Shown piece after piece: positions 50,524-63,553 of a stretch of 64,000 bases of DNA. The notes under the pieces were generated by a model. It was not told the origin of the DNA. It saw only the letters and a list, made by a program, of their open reading frames with translations, and did not search any database. A program made the translations under genes and the position numbers. The DNA comes from Tubiluchus corallicola (lineage: Eukaryota; Priapulida; Priapulimorpha; Priapulimorphida; Tubiluchidae): the NCBI GenBank assembly GCA_030141605.1, contig JAQGDQ010000356.1:179308-243307 (forward strand). Reading direction: 5' to 3'. Numbering within the stretch: the stretch's first letter is position 1; the number at the start of each line of letters is the position of its first letter.

Positions 50524-51869
50524 CCACACATATTTACGAACTAATATGTTACATGCTACACAAAGTCAAGAAACATATGTTACATGCTACACGTGCTACA
50601 CAAAGTCAAGAAATATATGTTACATGCTACACGTACTACACAAAGTCAAGAAATATATGTTACATGCTACACGTACTACGCAAAGTCAAGAAACATATGT
50701 TACATGCTACACGTGCTACACAAAGTCAAGAAACATATGTTACATGCTACACGTACTACGCAAAGTCAAGAAATATATGTTACATGCTACACGGGCTACA
50801 CAAAGTCAAGAAACATATGTTACATGCTACACGTACTACACAAAGTCAAGAAACATATGTTACATGCTACACGTACTACACAAAGTCAAGAAATATATGT
50901 TACATGCTACACGTACTACACAAAGTCAAGAAATATATGTTACATGCTACACGTACTACACAAAGTCAAGAAATATATGTTACATGCTACACGTACTACG
51001 CAAAGTCAAGAAACATATGTTACATGCTACACGTGCTACACAAAGTCAAGAAACATATGTTACATGCTACACATACTACGCAAAGTCAAGAAATATATGT
51101 TACATGCTACACGTGCTACACAAAGTCAAGAAACATATGTTACATGCTACACGTACTACACAAAGTCAAGAAACATATGTTACATGCTACACGTACTACA
51201 CAAAGTCAAGAAACATATGTTACATGCTACACGTACTACGCAAAGTCAAGAAACATATGTTACATGCTACACGTACTACACAAACTCAAGAAATATATGT
51301 TACATGCTACACGTACTACGCAAAGTCAAGAAATATATGTTACATGCTACACGTGCTACACAAAGTCAAGAAACATATGTTACATGCTACACGTGCTACA
51401 CAAAGTCAAGAAACATATGTTACATGCTACACGTGCTACACAAAGTCAAGAAACATATGTTACATGCTACACGTACTACACAAAGTCAAGAAATATATGT
51501 TACATGCTACACGTACTACACAAAGTCAAGAAATATATGTTACATGCTACACGTACTACGCAAAGTCAAGAAACATATGTTACATGCTACATGTACTACA
51601 CAAACTCAAGAAACATATGTTACATGCTACACGTACTACACAAAGTCAAGAAACATATGTTACATGCTACACGTACTACACAAAGTCAAGAAACATATGT
51701 TACATGCTACACGTGCTGCACAAAGTCAAGAAACATATGTTACATGCTACACAAAGTCAAGAAACATATGTTACATGCTACACATGCTACACAAAGTCAA
51801 GAAACATATGTTACATGCTACACGTGCTACACAAAATCAAGAAACATATTAGTTCGTAAACATGTGTGG
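50524..51869. repeat. 40-bp minisatellite bounded by inverted repeats
   Basis: About 32 copies of CATATGTTACATGCTACACG + TACTACACAAAGTCAAGAAA. The array is framed by 27-bp inverted arms: CCACACATATTTACGAACTA... (50524-50550) and its reverse complement at 51843-51869, 26 of 27 positions identical. The unit itself contains the palindrome AACATATGTT at each unit junction, into which the arms merge. All three plus frames stay open, but this follows from the repeat. Confidence 0.92.
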
Positions 51870-53616
51870 CTGTAAATTTCAAACTTAATAAAGCCATATT
51901 CTTATACCACAGCGAAAAGATTTTGTTCATTAAAGAACCTCACAATCAATAATGCGCGAACATTCTACGTTAGATTCTGGCAATTTCTCTACTTTACTTT
52001 ATTAATACAGTGATAAAGGCTGAACTGCTTTTTCAGTTTAACGATAGTAATGCGCAGACAGCTAGACCCAAATGACCTTGGTAAAATAACTACAGTTACA
52101 CAATAAAAAAAAACAAGTTTTGAGTTCAACTTTTTTAAGTGAAAACGAGTATTCGCAACGCAGCTCTACGGAGAATACATTTTAATTTTATCACTGCAGT
52201 CTGTATGCAAAGAAAGGCAAAGTTTTGCATTACTAAATCAAGTCAAAATAATCATCGAACATCAAATAACAGTCAATCAAACTATTCGACAATACTTTTA
52301 ACAATACAATGACAATAACAATGACAATACAATGACAAATTGCCTTTAAACTGCCTACTATGTATCCTCCTAAAATCTACTATGTGAAAATGCGTTTTGT
52401 CATTTCAGTAAGTAATAGTGACTCAGAAAGAATCCTCAGTACAGGGTAACGCCAGCAGAATAATTCATCCTAGGCGAGGTTCATTAACCCTTGACACTGT
52501 CAGCGTTAAGCCTTGCCACTGAATACTAAAAACCTTTGGAATTTCAAATGCTCATTTTAAAACCATTATAAATTTACAGTGGGACTTCACTCAGTACAGA
52601 ACAGATTGTCGGTTAAGTAAAATTTATCATTATTTTTTTCGTTGTTTTTTGCTGTAGAGATTCAATACCACACGCAAGGCAGGGCAACAGCAGGCACCTT
52701 TGGTCACTTTATTACTTGCGGGTCACGGGTGTGGGTCAGATTCAGTCCAAGTCACTGCATCGGTTGGTCAATGGTCAAGTGGGAGAAGGGTCACATATCT
52801 TGACCCATTTCCAGCTCTGTGTACAAATCACATTAGAATCTAACCACCAGCCATTCAAAAACCCTCGCAGTCGATAATTGCGGGACCAGTCCAACGCCAC
52901 AATCATCGATTCTGCAGCAAATTGGTCAAGACAGCGGACTAATAACCGAACGAGGACGATGGTCAAGTCGGCTCGGATTAACAACTAAACTAGGACGTGT
53001 AGGAATTAGTTACGACCGATGACTACGCACTAAGGAATGCATCTACGCAAGAAACCACGCCCAGTTTGGCAGGTAGAAAGATTAGTTGAAGAGATTAAGT
53101 CATCGCAACAACGTAAGCACAAATATTCAGCATTGGCTGTGATTCTTCATGTAACAAGTGGATTTATGCAAGTTTATATTCAGCTAAATAATATCAAGGG
53201 AGTGCTAATTTCAAGCTGGTAAATAAGATTATAGCAATTAAATAACAGCACAAGCACCTGCGAATTCACGTAAACCTACATCTCCCTACATGCCATTCAG
53301 GAAGAAAATAGTAAAAACGTCAATTCCATAACCTAATGACAGGTTCACACTAAAGAAAAGCTTACACTGAAATACACACTGGTGCAAAAAGGCAAAGCAA
53401 CACAAAACCCTATTCTGTACACACTTTAATGTTTCAGATAAAAATTTTAGCTTTAAACCTTTACTCTAAACATCAATTTTTAGACGTTCAATTCATATAC
53501 AACGAGCTACTGAACCAGCAGAGGTTCCTAAGCTATAATCGTATGCGAATCCCCCTCAATGATGTAAAGAAACAGTAGGAATCACATTTGCAAATTCAAC
53601 TGTCCTGAGTGAGTAT

Positions 53617-53697
53617 TGAACCTGCAGCGCGACCAAACTCGGCGCTACTTAACTTACGTCAGCAAGTATACATTTAACCACTCAGCTATTTCTACAC
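53617..53697 (-). other. tRNA-like sequence, weak (minus strand)
   Basis: On the minus strand, ATAGCTGAGTGGTTAAATG followed about 45 bp later by GCAGGTTCAATACTCAC gives box A and box B with a long variable region, similar to a Ser-type tRNA head. The acceptor stem is not paired. Probably a SINE relic. Confidence 0.35.
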
Positions 53698-54144
53698 CGC
53701 ATATAATGCACTCATTTATGGCAGACCAAAATCAGAATGAAACCGATAGTGAAATGTGTTTTCACTAGATTTTTCATGGTCAGAAATTTAACTATCCACT
53801 TGGACACGAGGCTTAGTAAAAAAAACATCCAGCGGGAATATAAGTTATTGACAACCAGATCTAATAACAGTTTTACAAAAACTCAAAAATGATTTGTTTC
53901 CTTTACAAGTTTGTGTTCGTACATTAAAAAATACTTTGTGTGTGTTGTCGTAGTATTAATTAAATTATATTATGAAAATAACAATTGACCCAGTTTGCCA
54001 AAAAGCATAAAAATTTATTTGGACCAGTTTACACCCCGCAAAAATGTATGTTTTTATCTTTAACTAGTAAGCATTAAAAACAAGCATAAACAAACTGCTC
54101 TTACAGACACTGTGCACAGAGGGACAAATGTTATCTACAAAGAA

Positions 54145-54645
54145 AAGGGGACGTTACCTACAAAGAGAAGGTCTAATCTGTATAGTTTGAGTTTGTCTTG
54201 AAATTTTGCATCATCACTTGCACATGCTGCACGCAGAGCTTGTCTGAACAGTAACTAACACTTGTGTCTAAACTCTCGCTGACAGTTAGACGTAGCTATT
54301 TTAAAGGTTACTCGTTGAATAAGAAATTGAACCAAGCTTAATATAACATTGCCATATAATATAACATATAATACATAAAGTATAAAAAACAACCAGAGCT
54401 TGCGTAACACACTCTTAACTAACTAAACAAAAGCAAAAATTACTTTACCTTTACGTTTTTCGTTGTGCCAGTGGTGCATATTGGGATGGTGAAAGTGACA
54501 TTTTACCAGTTGGCACCAACATTTTAAGTTATTTAAAAAACTTTTTCCAGTAGCATAAGTTTTTGAAGCAGGAAAGAGTAATGCTAAGTAATATAATTCA
54601 TTGAAATTTAAAATCCCCCCCTCTTCCTGTTTAACTGTTAAATTT
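54145..54645 (+). mobile_element. family C copy
   Basis: Degenerate but near full-length: GTTTGTCTTGAAATTTTGCA, GACAGTTAGACGTAGC, GTGCCAGTGGTGCATATTGG and TGCTAAGTAATATAATTC occur in the family order. Confidence 0.55.
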
Positions 54646-54924
54646 TTAAGCTTGTTGCTTGTAAAAATAATTCAATGTAACAAGTACAATTTAAACAAAT
54701 GTTGTTTAAGATGTTGTTTAAAACAATCTAACGAATTTGTAGGACGTACAGCAACAAGTTGTTCGCGATATTAGAATCGGGACAGTTCTTCGCAGTTGGA
54801 CAGCGGACAACATTCTTTCCAGTCCCGATTTCCCTTCAGTTCATATCAATCGAACATTCGCTGCGCATACAACTTATTTGTCCATCCCAGTGACACACGT
54901 CTGATTACCTCAGCTCTAGTTGTC

Positions 54925-55115
54925 GTGTCCCAGTGATGCCGTCTAGGACACCCCATCTCCCCCCACGGTCACTACATGACCATGCGCATTCACTTGCCAT
55001 GACTTATTTGTCCTTCCCAGTGCTACACGTCTGATTACCTCAGCTCCAGTTGTCGTGTCCCAGTGATGCCCTCCAGGACACTCCATCTCCCCCACGGTCA
55101 CTACATGACCAAACA
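54925..55115. repeat. ~110-bp direct duplication, possible retroelement remnant
   Basis: GACTTATTTGTCC-TCCCAGTG and CGTCTGATTACCTCAGCTCC through CCACGGTCACTACATGACC occur twice. On the minus strand a stretch reads EVIRRVALGRTNKSW, weakly reminiscent of the non-LTR reverse-transcriptase C-terminal region; not secure. Confidence 0.5.
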
Positions 55116-56036
55116 AAAATTCAACCATCCTTTGCCTCAAATTATCATCATTGTTCGCCACACCAAATCTTATCCCTGCTTCGCACGGTCGTACACATAC
55201 ACCCATGCATCGTAGAAGTAGTGCAGTCTGTAATAAGGCTGAGACGGATAACTGTTTAACCGTTACTTAGCCAAGTTTTCTACGTATCCGTATTAATGAA
55301 ACCTTGTATCTTTTCTGAGTTGGCATACACAGTTAGCTTACATAAAATTGTACTATTTACAACATTGTTTCAATTAATCTGGTTGTATAAGAAGCATCTA
55401 AATGGTAAATTATGAAAAGTTTTGCACTCGCGAATGTTACGAGGATGCTGCCATGTTGGACACTCATGCTGCCACATAACAGATTTGAACTGCACCACTT
55501 ACTCAGACAAGGAATGAATGAACCATTAATTTTAAAAAATAGAAATGCGAAAGAAAACAGGCAAAATACAAATATATTTAACTAAAATGTGTGCGATTAG
55601 TATTTCGACATTTTTAAACACAAAATTCTACAAAAAAATTTATTTTTGCTTGTTGAGACTCTGTTACATTAACTTCTCACGATGTAGTCGGATAAGATTA
55701 CTTATCCGCCATGCAGCATGGCACGATTCGGAGGGGGTAATTGTGTCGTTGATACTTTCTTATACAATAAATCGAATTTTGCTGTTCAAGAACTTCTTTA
55801 AACATTCAAAAGGGTTCATAATTTATTCACGTTCTGAAGAAATACTAAGTTGAGTGCATTTCTATGATGATATAACGGGGTTAGAGTTGGGCAATTTCTT
55901 TATATTAGTTTGTCGTGTGTATCTGATATTTTGTTATATGTATGACGTCATAGGGAAAGGTTTAAACGGTTAATTAAAAAACCTAACCGTAACAGCAGCT
56001 AGGACATTTCAGACAAAAGAAGAAGAATGAAAATTA

Positions 56037-56207
<171 letters not shown>

Positions 56208-56560
56208 TTATGTGGTACTTATACTAGCTTTGGTCAGTAACTACCTGTGGTGTGTTATAAAATGAATATGAAAGTATATCCATTTTCCGAGAATAAAAAA
56301 TTTTTCTAAAACGTGACGCCCTCTTACTTCCAGAAAAATATTTCTAATCTATACAGAATTGTATGATTATATACAATATCAGGACTTTTTAGTTTGAGTT
56401 CTTAGACCCTTTGACTCTGTTAAGAAATTAGGTAGATTCCAAAGTTTCTTATTTAACAAGTACATATCATTACAGTTTAACATATGAATCTAGCAGAATT
56501 ATACAGTTGAAATTTCTTGCTGTAAAGAAATTCATACCAGTACTACGTAAAATTTACATT

Positions 56561-57213
56561 ACTTGAAGCACAAGAAAACCCTCCACTTACATAAAGCTTC
56601 AAAAAATTGTCTTGAAATTTTATATCACATACACACTACCTTTTTGCATGCAGGGCTTGCAGTAACGCTGCATAAAATATGTAATTTAAACCTTGCGATG
56701 ACTGTTAGTTGCAGCAATTTTGACGAGAGGTCATGTGAAACAAGTTTAGATAACACCAAGTAAATATAGCATTCATAGTACACACGTCACTAAGTACAAT
56801 TTTAAATTACTGTATCTTGTCAATAAGATTAAAAATACGTTTTTTGGTCAGTGAGTGGCACACCCTTCAGGGTCAACGACATTTTATCAATTGGCACGAA
56901 CGTTTTAAATTATTATTTCTAATTACATAAGTCTTTCCAGCAGGTAAGCAAGATGCTAAGTAATATAACTATGCATGGAAAGCTTTTCTGGAACACAATT
57001 TAACATTGCCTTTGAGTCTTCCCCTGAGTTATATTTGCCGCAGGTGACATCATGCAAAAGTGTCGTCAGAACAGTATTGCGGGAGATTTAAAATGAAAAC
57101 AAACAAAAATTCCCTTTAAGTAGGATATGTGCATAAAATTGCTGTATAGTAATATAATTTTTAGGGTGATTTTTCCGAAACCCACTTCAGGTGCCCCTTC
57201 TCTCGTCCTTTAA
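56561..57213 (+). mobile_element. family C copy, nearly full length
   Basis: Runs from a degraded start (GAAGCACAAGAAAACCC, CTTACATAAAGCTTC) to a clean CTCGTCCTTTAA end at 57210-57213. It matches C1 throughout, including CACTTCAGGTGCCCC near the terminus. Confidence 0.65.
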
Positions 57214-57952
57214 TACAGCAACGTTTGACATTGACAGTCTAAAAATCATGTAAATTACTAAATTTTATAATTTGTTTGAACTCTTTTATGATTAAAAACA
57301 AATAAAGACATCCTAGGAGGAGAACCTACCTTAATCAAAGTAACATTGTTATAATATTGACAGAAATTACAAGATCTAGTACTGCTACTTCCAATCAGTA
57401 AATGGGTTTTGTTTTGAAAACTTATTCAGCATACTACAAGGTAAATATTAGCTTAGCTTTTTTTATAGTTTTCACTTAGAATTTCCAGGCCAAGCACCTA
57501 AATGATTTCACAACATGTTGCGGAATAAATGACAATTACTTTGTGAAACAAAACAACTTGAGAAGACTTGATTTCATGTATTTAATCATTTTAACACTCC
57601 ATAGTTAATTACCCATCACAATTTTCATCAGTTGTCACAAAGATGAATTATACACTGTGAGTAACATAAATGTTCTTACTTAAAGCTGACAATAAAAAAC
57701 TCAAAACCAGAAAAAACGGGATTCAGTTCAAATTTGGTAGTAGAGCGGATTCCACTCTTACAAAAAGTTTCAAAAGGAAATAATCACTGTCTGTTCAATT
57801 TGTGGTTCTGTTGAAACTCTTTCATTCGTCATCTGTGAGTTTGTAGTGAAATTCTTCCACACAATAAAAACTTTGAGATGACACATTTTTCGTTTATTTA
57901 CTAAGCAATCATAAAGTAATCTTTATTACATGAAATTATGTTACATATAATG

Positions 57953-57977
57953 ATATATATATATATATATGTGTGTG
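57953..57977. repeat. (TA)n/(TG)n short microsatellite
   Basis: A short alternating TA run followed by TGTGTGTG inside scrib intron 1. Confidence 0.85.
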
Positions 57978-58299
57978 TTCACAGCAGTAACAGTGAAGTT
58001 CACCTTTTTTTAAAGTATGTTGAATAAATTTATCTGACATTTCATTTTGAGTTTTGGAATGAAGTTATACATCTGAAATGGGTCAAGAACTGTAATTGGC
58101 TGTTTAATTTATGAATTTATATGTTCTATTCTAAAAATAAATCAATGAAGTTCTAGTAAATAACAGGAAATTTAGTGGAGTTCAGTGTCATGATATGAAC
58201 ATGATTCCACAACAGTGGGAGAGACTGGTAAAGTTGTTTATAGCAAAATCCAAATCAAGGGGTACTTCAAACTCGAAAGTGAGACCGTACGATCATTTA

Positions 58300-58554
<255 letters not shown>

Positions 58555-58659
58555 TTATCCTGGCACACATTAATTACAATTACAACAGCTTATATCAAAT
58601 AAAACACAAAAGTTTATTTCCAAAATCATCCCATATTAATTTAAACGCTAAACCAAGGC

Positions 58660-58692
58660 GGAGTGACGTCATCACTTCCGTCGGCACGTGCT
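58660..58692 (-). promoter_or_regulatory. candidate scrib promoter: CRE + ETS + E-box cluster
   Basis: About 150-180 bp upstream of the scrib start codon there is a palindromic CRE (TGACGTCA, 58664-58671), an ETS core (CGGAAGT on the minus strand, 58674-58680) and an E-box (CACGTG, 58685-58690) within 30 bp. Closely spaced CRE, ETS and E-box sites are typical of TATA-less broadly expressed animal promoters. No TATA box was seen. The CRE palindrome alone also occurs in family A transposons in this window, so the combination matters more than the single site. Confidence 0.45.
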
Positions 58693-60867
58693 GCCATCAC
58701 CTGCTTGAATGTAAAAATTTTGAATGCAAAAAGTTCACTTGGCACGACAACATCCTTCTCAGTGTTGGTTTGTTCGTAGCCATATAAAAAACTATTTGAT
58801 TTGTTTAGATAACCAACTCAGTTAAAATCCAAGTTTGCAGCTGAACGGATTTTATGGAAATCAGTAATTCTATTGGATTGTTGTTTCGTTTACAATTTAG
58901 GTGGTGGATTGGGTATTTTATTAATACAAATTGATCAGCAACACTAAGGAAATGAGAAAGTTGCTAACAGGTCGCAGAAATTGTGGAGAAAATAGTACAT
59001 TACCTTCGCAACATTCTAATATTGGTATTATATTTTGTTATACCACAGATTCAAAATGGAATTTTCAAGTAGCATAATACGTCGATCGTTTTCCAGGTTT
59101 GGTTATTCTGGTACGTAAGAGGATATAATCTTACCCACAGTCGGCTGTAGACTTCATCCTTATTAATTTTGTTTTTGACTGTAATTGGTGTTTCGGCCTG
59201 AGGATTAGCACTGACACTATAGTTGTTTTTGGCTTAATCATTTGCGACGTAACCTTTGTAAACAAGCTTGTTTTACCGTGATGCTTGACTTCTATTTGTT
59301 CTCATTTGTGTTCAGGCAATACAAAGCTCTGTCATTTACTCATTGTGAGGCAAATTAAATTCTCATAAAAATTTGGGTTCTATAGAAACCATAACTGCGT
59401 ATCTGTTAACATTTCGGAAGCGGAATGTTCGTATATGTTTTCCATCATTTCAGGAATAGAAAGAAAAGATTATGTGCACTGTCCGTAAATTATTGATCAT
59501 CAGTGAATGGATTTTTTAGCAGTTGTAGTTGTAGCGGCAAAAATTAGACATCCTCAGATGTTGGTATGCATGATGCTGTGTAATATTTGGAAAGGGGCAT
59601 GCTACATATGTAATTGTGCATATACGGATTATTACTGCAATATTTTGATTGTCAGGGCAATAACATTAAATTTTTGATGTTGCTTGAATTTCATTCACTC
59701 ATGACTGAAGTTTGTGATTCCTCGCGAAAATATTGTTGTCAATGGCTAGGATATCAAACAAAAAACAAAATCACAAGAGTATATGAGTGAAATCCCAAGG
59801 ATAATAATTTTGTGACAGACCACCTCTTACTTCAACCCGGTAAACTGCCAATTACCACCGCCATCTGCTCCACTGCTTTGTCAATCCAGTAAATTGCTGA
59901 GTCGCACCAGTCACCACTAACCGCTCTAGCATTATGTTAATCCAGGAAATTATAATTCATTCTAGAACACTTTAAATACCATGCACAGTAACAAATCTTT
60001 ATGTTACCATACACATTATATATGATGGCACATTTCTTCAGGTGTAAGGAAATATACAAAATGTATCGAAAAACGTAAAATTATATGAAAAATAACATCT
60101 AAACAGAGTTGGAAACAAAACTCATCTAAATGTCAAACAGTGTTCACAAATATTTTCTTACGATACAATACAAATACATCATGAATGCAATGCCAATATT
60201 GTCATGAAACGTTAACGGAAATCTGCACTGAATGCTTGTTGAGGATACAATAATATTACTGTTATTTTATTATCTATTTTAGAGATATATAGGCCTATGA
60301 CCGATGATTGTAATAAAATGCACCTTACGAGTAAGTTCGTCTTACAAAAATATAAATTCAGTAAACATTACTTTGGACAAGGAAGGTCTATTTAAAAAAA
60401 GAAAGCAGTAAATACATGAACGAAACAGCTTCTAGGAATGACCATGTTTATTGAGCGAAGATCATTTTGGCTACAGTGGCCATTATTAAACTATACTATT
60501 ATCAAATACTAAGCCCGTTGATTTTTTTACTATCATTATGTTGTTTTTATTGCACTAATCATGTGAATGATCTTGTTTGCTAACACTATAATCTTTTTAT
60601 GAGTTATTTATGTAAAGTATACTCGAAATAAAATGATGTTAATAATAATAAGTCAAGGAACAAAGAAGAATGAATAATACATTAATGATCCAAAGGCACA
60701 AACTGAAACTACAATGCAACAGATTAAAATTTGATTTATCAAAATAAACAAGGTTGTAACGAAAGAAATTACAGAGAAATGTAAAAAAATGTTTACCTAA
60801 CCCGCGAGAACAGCGGGTAGACAATTAGTCCTGTCTACATAATGAAAAACCAAAGCTGTAAGCAGTA

Positions 60868-60990
60868 CAGTTTGTGCCTTTGCATCATTAATGTAATTAT
60901 ATCCTCCTTTTGACTCGGTTTATAGTTTGATAATGACTGTAGTAGACGAAACGATTGTCACTCAATAAACAAGGTGGAAATACTAAAAAC
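60868..60990 (+). repeat. dispersed repeat, copy 2 (possible retrotransposon 3' end)
   Basis: Second copy of the 46005 repeat, with GGTTTATAGTTTGATAATGA and CGAAACGATTGTCACTCAAT. It lies just downstream of the deacetylase-like stop codon, so it probably falls in that gene's 3' UTR or flank, in antisense orientation. Confidence 0.45.
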
Positions 60991-61071
60991 TAAATACTTT
61001 TCTTGATGCATAAGATAGCTGACAAAGTTTTCTATTTTGCTTGTTTGAACGTATTGCTTGAAACTTGGACC

Positions 61072-61948
61072 TTATGGCAATACCGCTTCTTCTTCAGTTG
61101 GATCTCCTGCTGGATTATTTGGGAAAGGATAAGAAATGGGACATTCTTGACAAGTATAGAAACGGACTTCCTGTGGTTCTTTCCAGTAAGGCATTGTTAC
61201 ATTATACGCACAAGGAGCCGTACGGAAAGTGATCTTACACGGTTCTTCTCTCTCCACATACGCAGAGGAGGTTTCATCACACCATCTCCATGGATCAAAT
61301 GATTGTATCTGTGAAAGTGGTGTAGGATCGCGCATCCATGCCAAAACTTGACTTAACGTTACGAAGTAAACCTTGTCATCCGCTTCCAACTCATCCAGAA
61401 AACGTGACATGGCTTGCACGCCTACGCCACCGTAATCAATGAGATCTTCTTCAAACCATCCAGCTCGTAAGAAAAGTGGAAATGGAGCTCGAGTCTCCGC
61501 ATGACGGTTGTACTGCAACCGCAAGAATGCGTACATGTCCTCAACAGTGTCATATTGAGCGCAAGCATCGATTTGATTCCCACAAATCGTGCCGTTTAGG
61601 TAGGTCCAGTCCAGCATTGGAATCTCCCACAGTCCGTGCAATGATACTGTTGGACATCCAAGAACAACGCATTCATCAGTATGACTCAGTGGTGAGAGGT
61701 AGTCAAGTGTGTGAGGAAACACTGGTGGTTCAATTTGCTTCGTAGGCATTGACGAATCATAAGTGAACCCATTTTCTTGCAACATGCGGAAATAATTGTT
61801 GCTCACTTCCAGATAAGGAGCACGTACTCCTTTCACAAGCTCGCTAGGAACTTTCCCTAAATTTTCCAAAATGATTCGATGGTTAGCTATTTCATCTCTC
61901 AGTTGGTCACTGCTGGCTCTGGACCACCACTGACTTGGAAGACGTTGT
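61072..61948 (-). CDS. chitin-deacetylase-like protein, terminal exon
   Basis: Last coding exon of a polysaccharide-deacetylase (NodB/CE4) family protein of the animal chitin-deacetylase type, 291 codons plus stop. It opens with TQRLPSQWWSRASSDQLRDE (first codon split with the preceding exon) and continues with VKGVRAPYLEV, SLHGLWEIPMLDW, ICGNQIDACAQ, FPLFLRAGWFEED and VYFVTLSQVLAWM, all recognisable blocks of animal chitin deacetylases, then a cysteine-rich tail. Splicing, not an ATG, defines the start: acceptor CTTTACAG at 61949. Key changes are visible: the family's catalytic His in the FHAAWF block is Arg (FLRAGWF), and the second metal-binding His after the HSIT block is Gln. This suggests a secreted pseudoenzyme that may bind chitin. 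Its product is ordinary in length for the family's C-terminal half, with no internal stop. Confidence 0.9.
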
Positions 61949-62367
61949 CTGTAAAGGAAAAATGTGAAGCCAGATCATTAAGTTGTAATACAAAATTTGT
62001 ATCTATAAAAGATATCCTTGGGCTTCCCACCTTAAGGTAAGAGATTGGAGTTTTTGCCAGAGGTGACCTCGCCACGGTCAGACATAAATTAAAAATACAA
62101 TTACTGCCGCTAGAACAAGACAGAAACATAAAAGAGCAGATGTCATTATGTTTGCTAGTTTTACTGAATTAAAACCACGTTGTGCAACCATTGTAAAGCC
62201 AACACTTTGAATTTTTGTAATTAAGAATTTCAGAAATATACATATGTACAAACTGCGTGTGCTATAATAAGAACGAAATGCTGATCTTTAAAGAAACACT
62301 TTTTAGTTTTCAAATTACAAAACTTCTCTATGCTCAACTGGTGCAGACATGTTGTGTAGAAGCTTAC
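61949..62367 (-). other. deacetylase-like gene intron
   Basis: A 419-bp GT-AG intron between the middle and terminal exons. No repeats or regulatory motifs recognised. Confidence 0.8.
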
Positions 62368-62535
62368 GTTATAGACAATGATCCAATTTCATGGCCGAGA
62401 TAATTCAAGTACTCGATTCCGTAGTAATCACTGTAAATATGAGTGGGAAAGAATGTTCCAACAGTGTCACATCCGTTGGGATTCTTTCTTCTAGTTCTGC
62501 CCTTGTCACGAGAAAACAACAAGTTCATCAACCAT
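62368..62535 (-). CDS. chitin-deacetylase-like protein, middle exon
   Basis: Encodes WLMNLLFSRDKGRTRRKNPN then GCDTVGTFFPTHIYSDYYGI then EYLNYLGHEIGSLSIT. The NPNGCxxxGTFFxxHxYxDY and GHEI blocks are diagnostic of animal chitin deacetylases. It is 168 bp, phase 2 at both ends, with acceptor TTTATAG and donor GTAAGC. The family's HSxxH zinc-binding motif reads LSITQ across the splice, so both histidines are gone. No stop is present in the chosen frame up to the donor. Confidence 0.9.
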
Positions 62536-63553
62536 CTATAAAGCAAATATAAGCAAGGTAAAAATACATTGAAAAAAAATTGGGAACAAAGTTTGTCGTG
62601 AATTGATTCATGAGTTCATTTTATGAACTTTCTGAACTCTTTTAGGTGACAGTAGAACAAGTGATACTATACAGTGCCTAAATGTAATGATTTTCTTACT
62701 TGACTGGTTTCTGTTGTATTGCTCAAGGTCAACCAGTTTTAGCTGGTTTGAGCTTTCTAGTGTTTAATCAAGTTATTCACAACGTAGTGTACGTGGAAAA
62801 CCAGCCAGTAATATTGTGAGAATGTTTATGCAACTAAATGAATTTGATTTACCTTGCAACACATGTTGACAAGAGCTTTTCTTACAAAATTTCATCAAAA
62901 CAGTCCAAATTAATAAAGTGATGGACTACGAAGCTTTTCTGGAACTAATAGTCCACATTTGCTCACCAGGGTTCAAAAAAGATATAAACGTTCTTGAGAG
63001 TTTAAGAAACGATGCGAAAAAGTGCTGGTAACATTAGGATATAATCGTTGTCAACAAGGAAAGTTTCATGCTGACCTTAAGTAAAGTTTATACTGACCTC
63101 AAGGAGAGTTTATGCTGACCTCAGTGAGAGTTTATGCTGACTTCAAGAAGAGTTATGCTGACCTCAAGGAGAGTTTATGCTAGCCTCAAAGAGAGTTTAT
63201 GCTGACCTCAGGAAGATTTTATGCTGACCTCAAGGAGAGTTTATACTGACCTCAAGGAGAGCTTATGCTGACCTTAAGGAGAGTTTATGCTGACCCCAAG
63301 AAAAGCTTATACTGACCTCAAGAAGAGTTTATGCTGATCTCAAGGAGAGTTTATGCTGAACTCAAGAAGAGTTTATGCTGACCTCAAGGAGAGTTTATAC
63401 TGACCTCAGGATGATTTTATGCTAACTCATACAGTTATAAAAATCAAAAAATGCAATGTAAGTCTTTCATATCGGTGCGTTTCTAGCGGTCGAAGGTGTG
63501 TTGCGTTTAAGAAATGGGGCGCCAAATTAATAAAGTAATTAAAATATAGATAC
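62536..63553 (-). other. deacetylase-like gene intron with 22-bp array
   Basis: A 1018-bp GT-AG intron. Its upstream third (63066-63425) is a degenerate 22-bp tandem array; the rest shows nothing I recognise. Confidence 0.8.
63066..63425. repeat. 22-bp degenerate minisatellite, ~16 copies
   Basis: Unit CTCAAGGAGAGTTTATGCTG + AC. It lies 130 bp from the donor of the deacetylase exon at 63554. Confidence 0.88.

Noticed and set aside
50490-51875. Three overlapping long plus-strand open frames
   Set aside because: The 40-bp unit is free of stops in all three frames, so every frame is open; no coding evidence.
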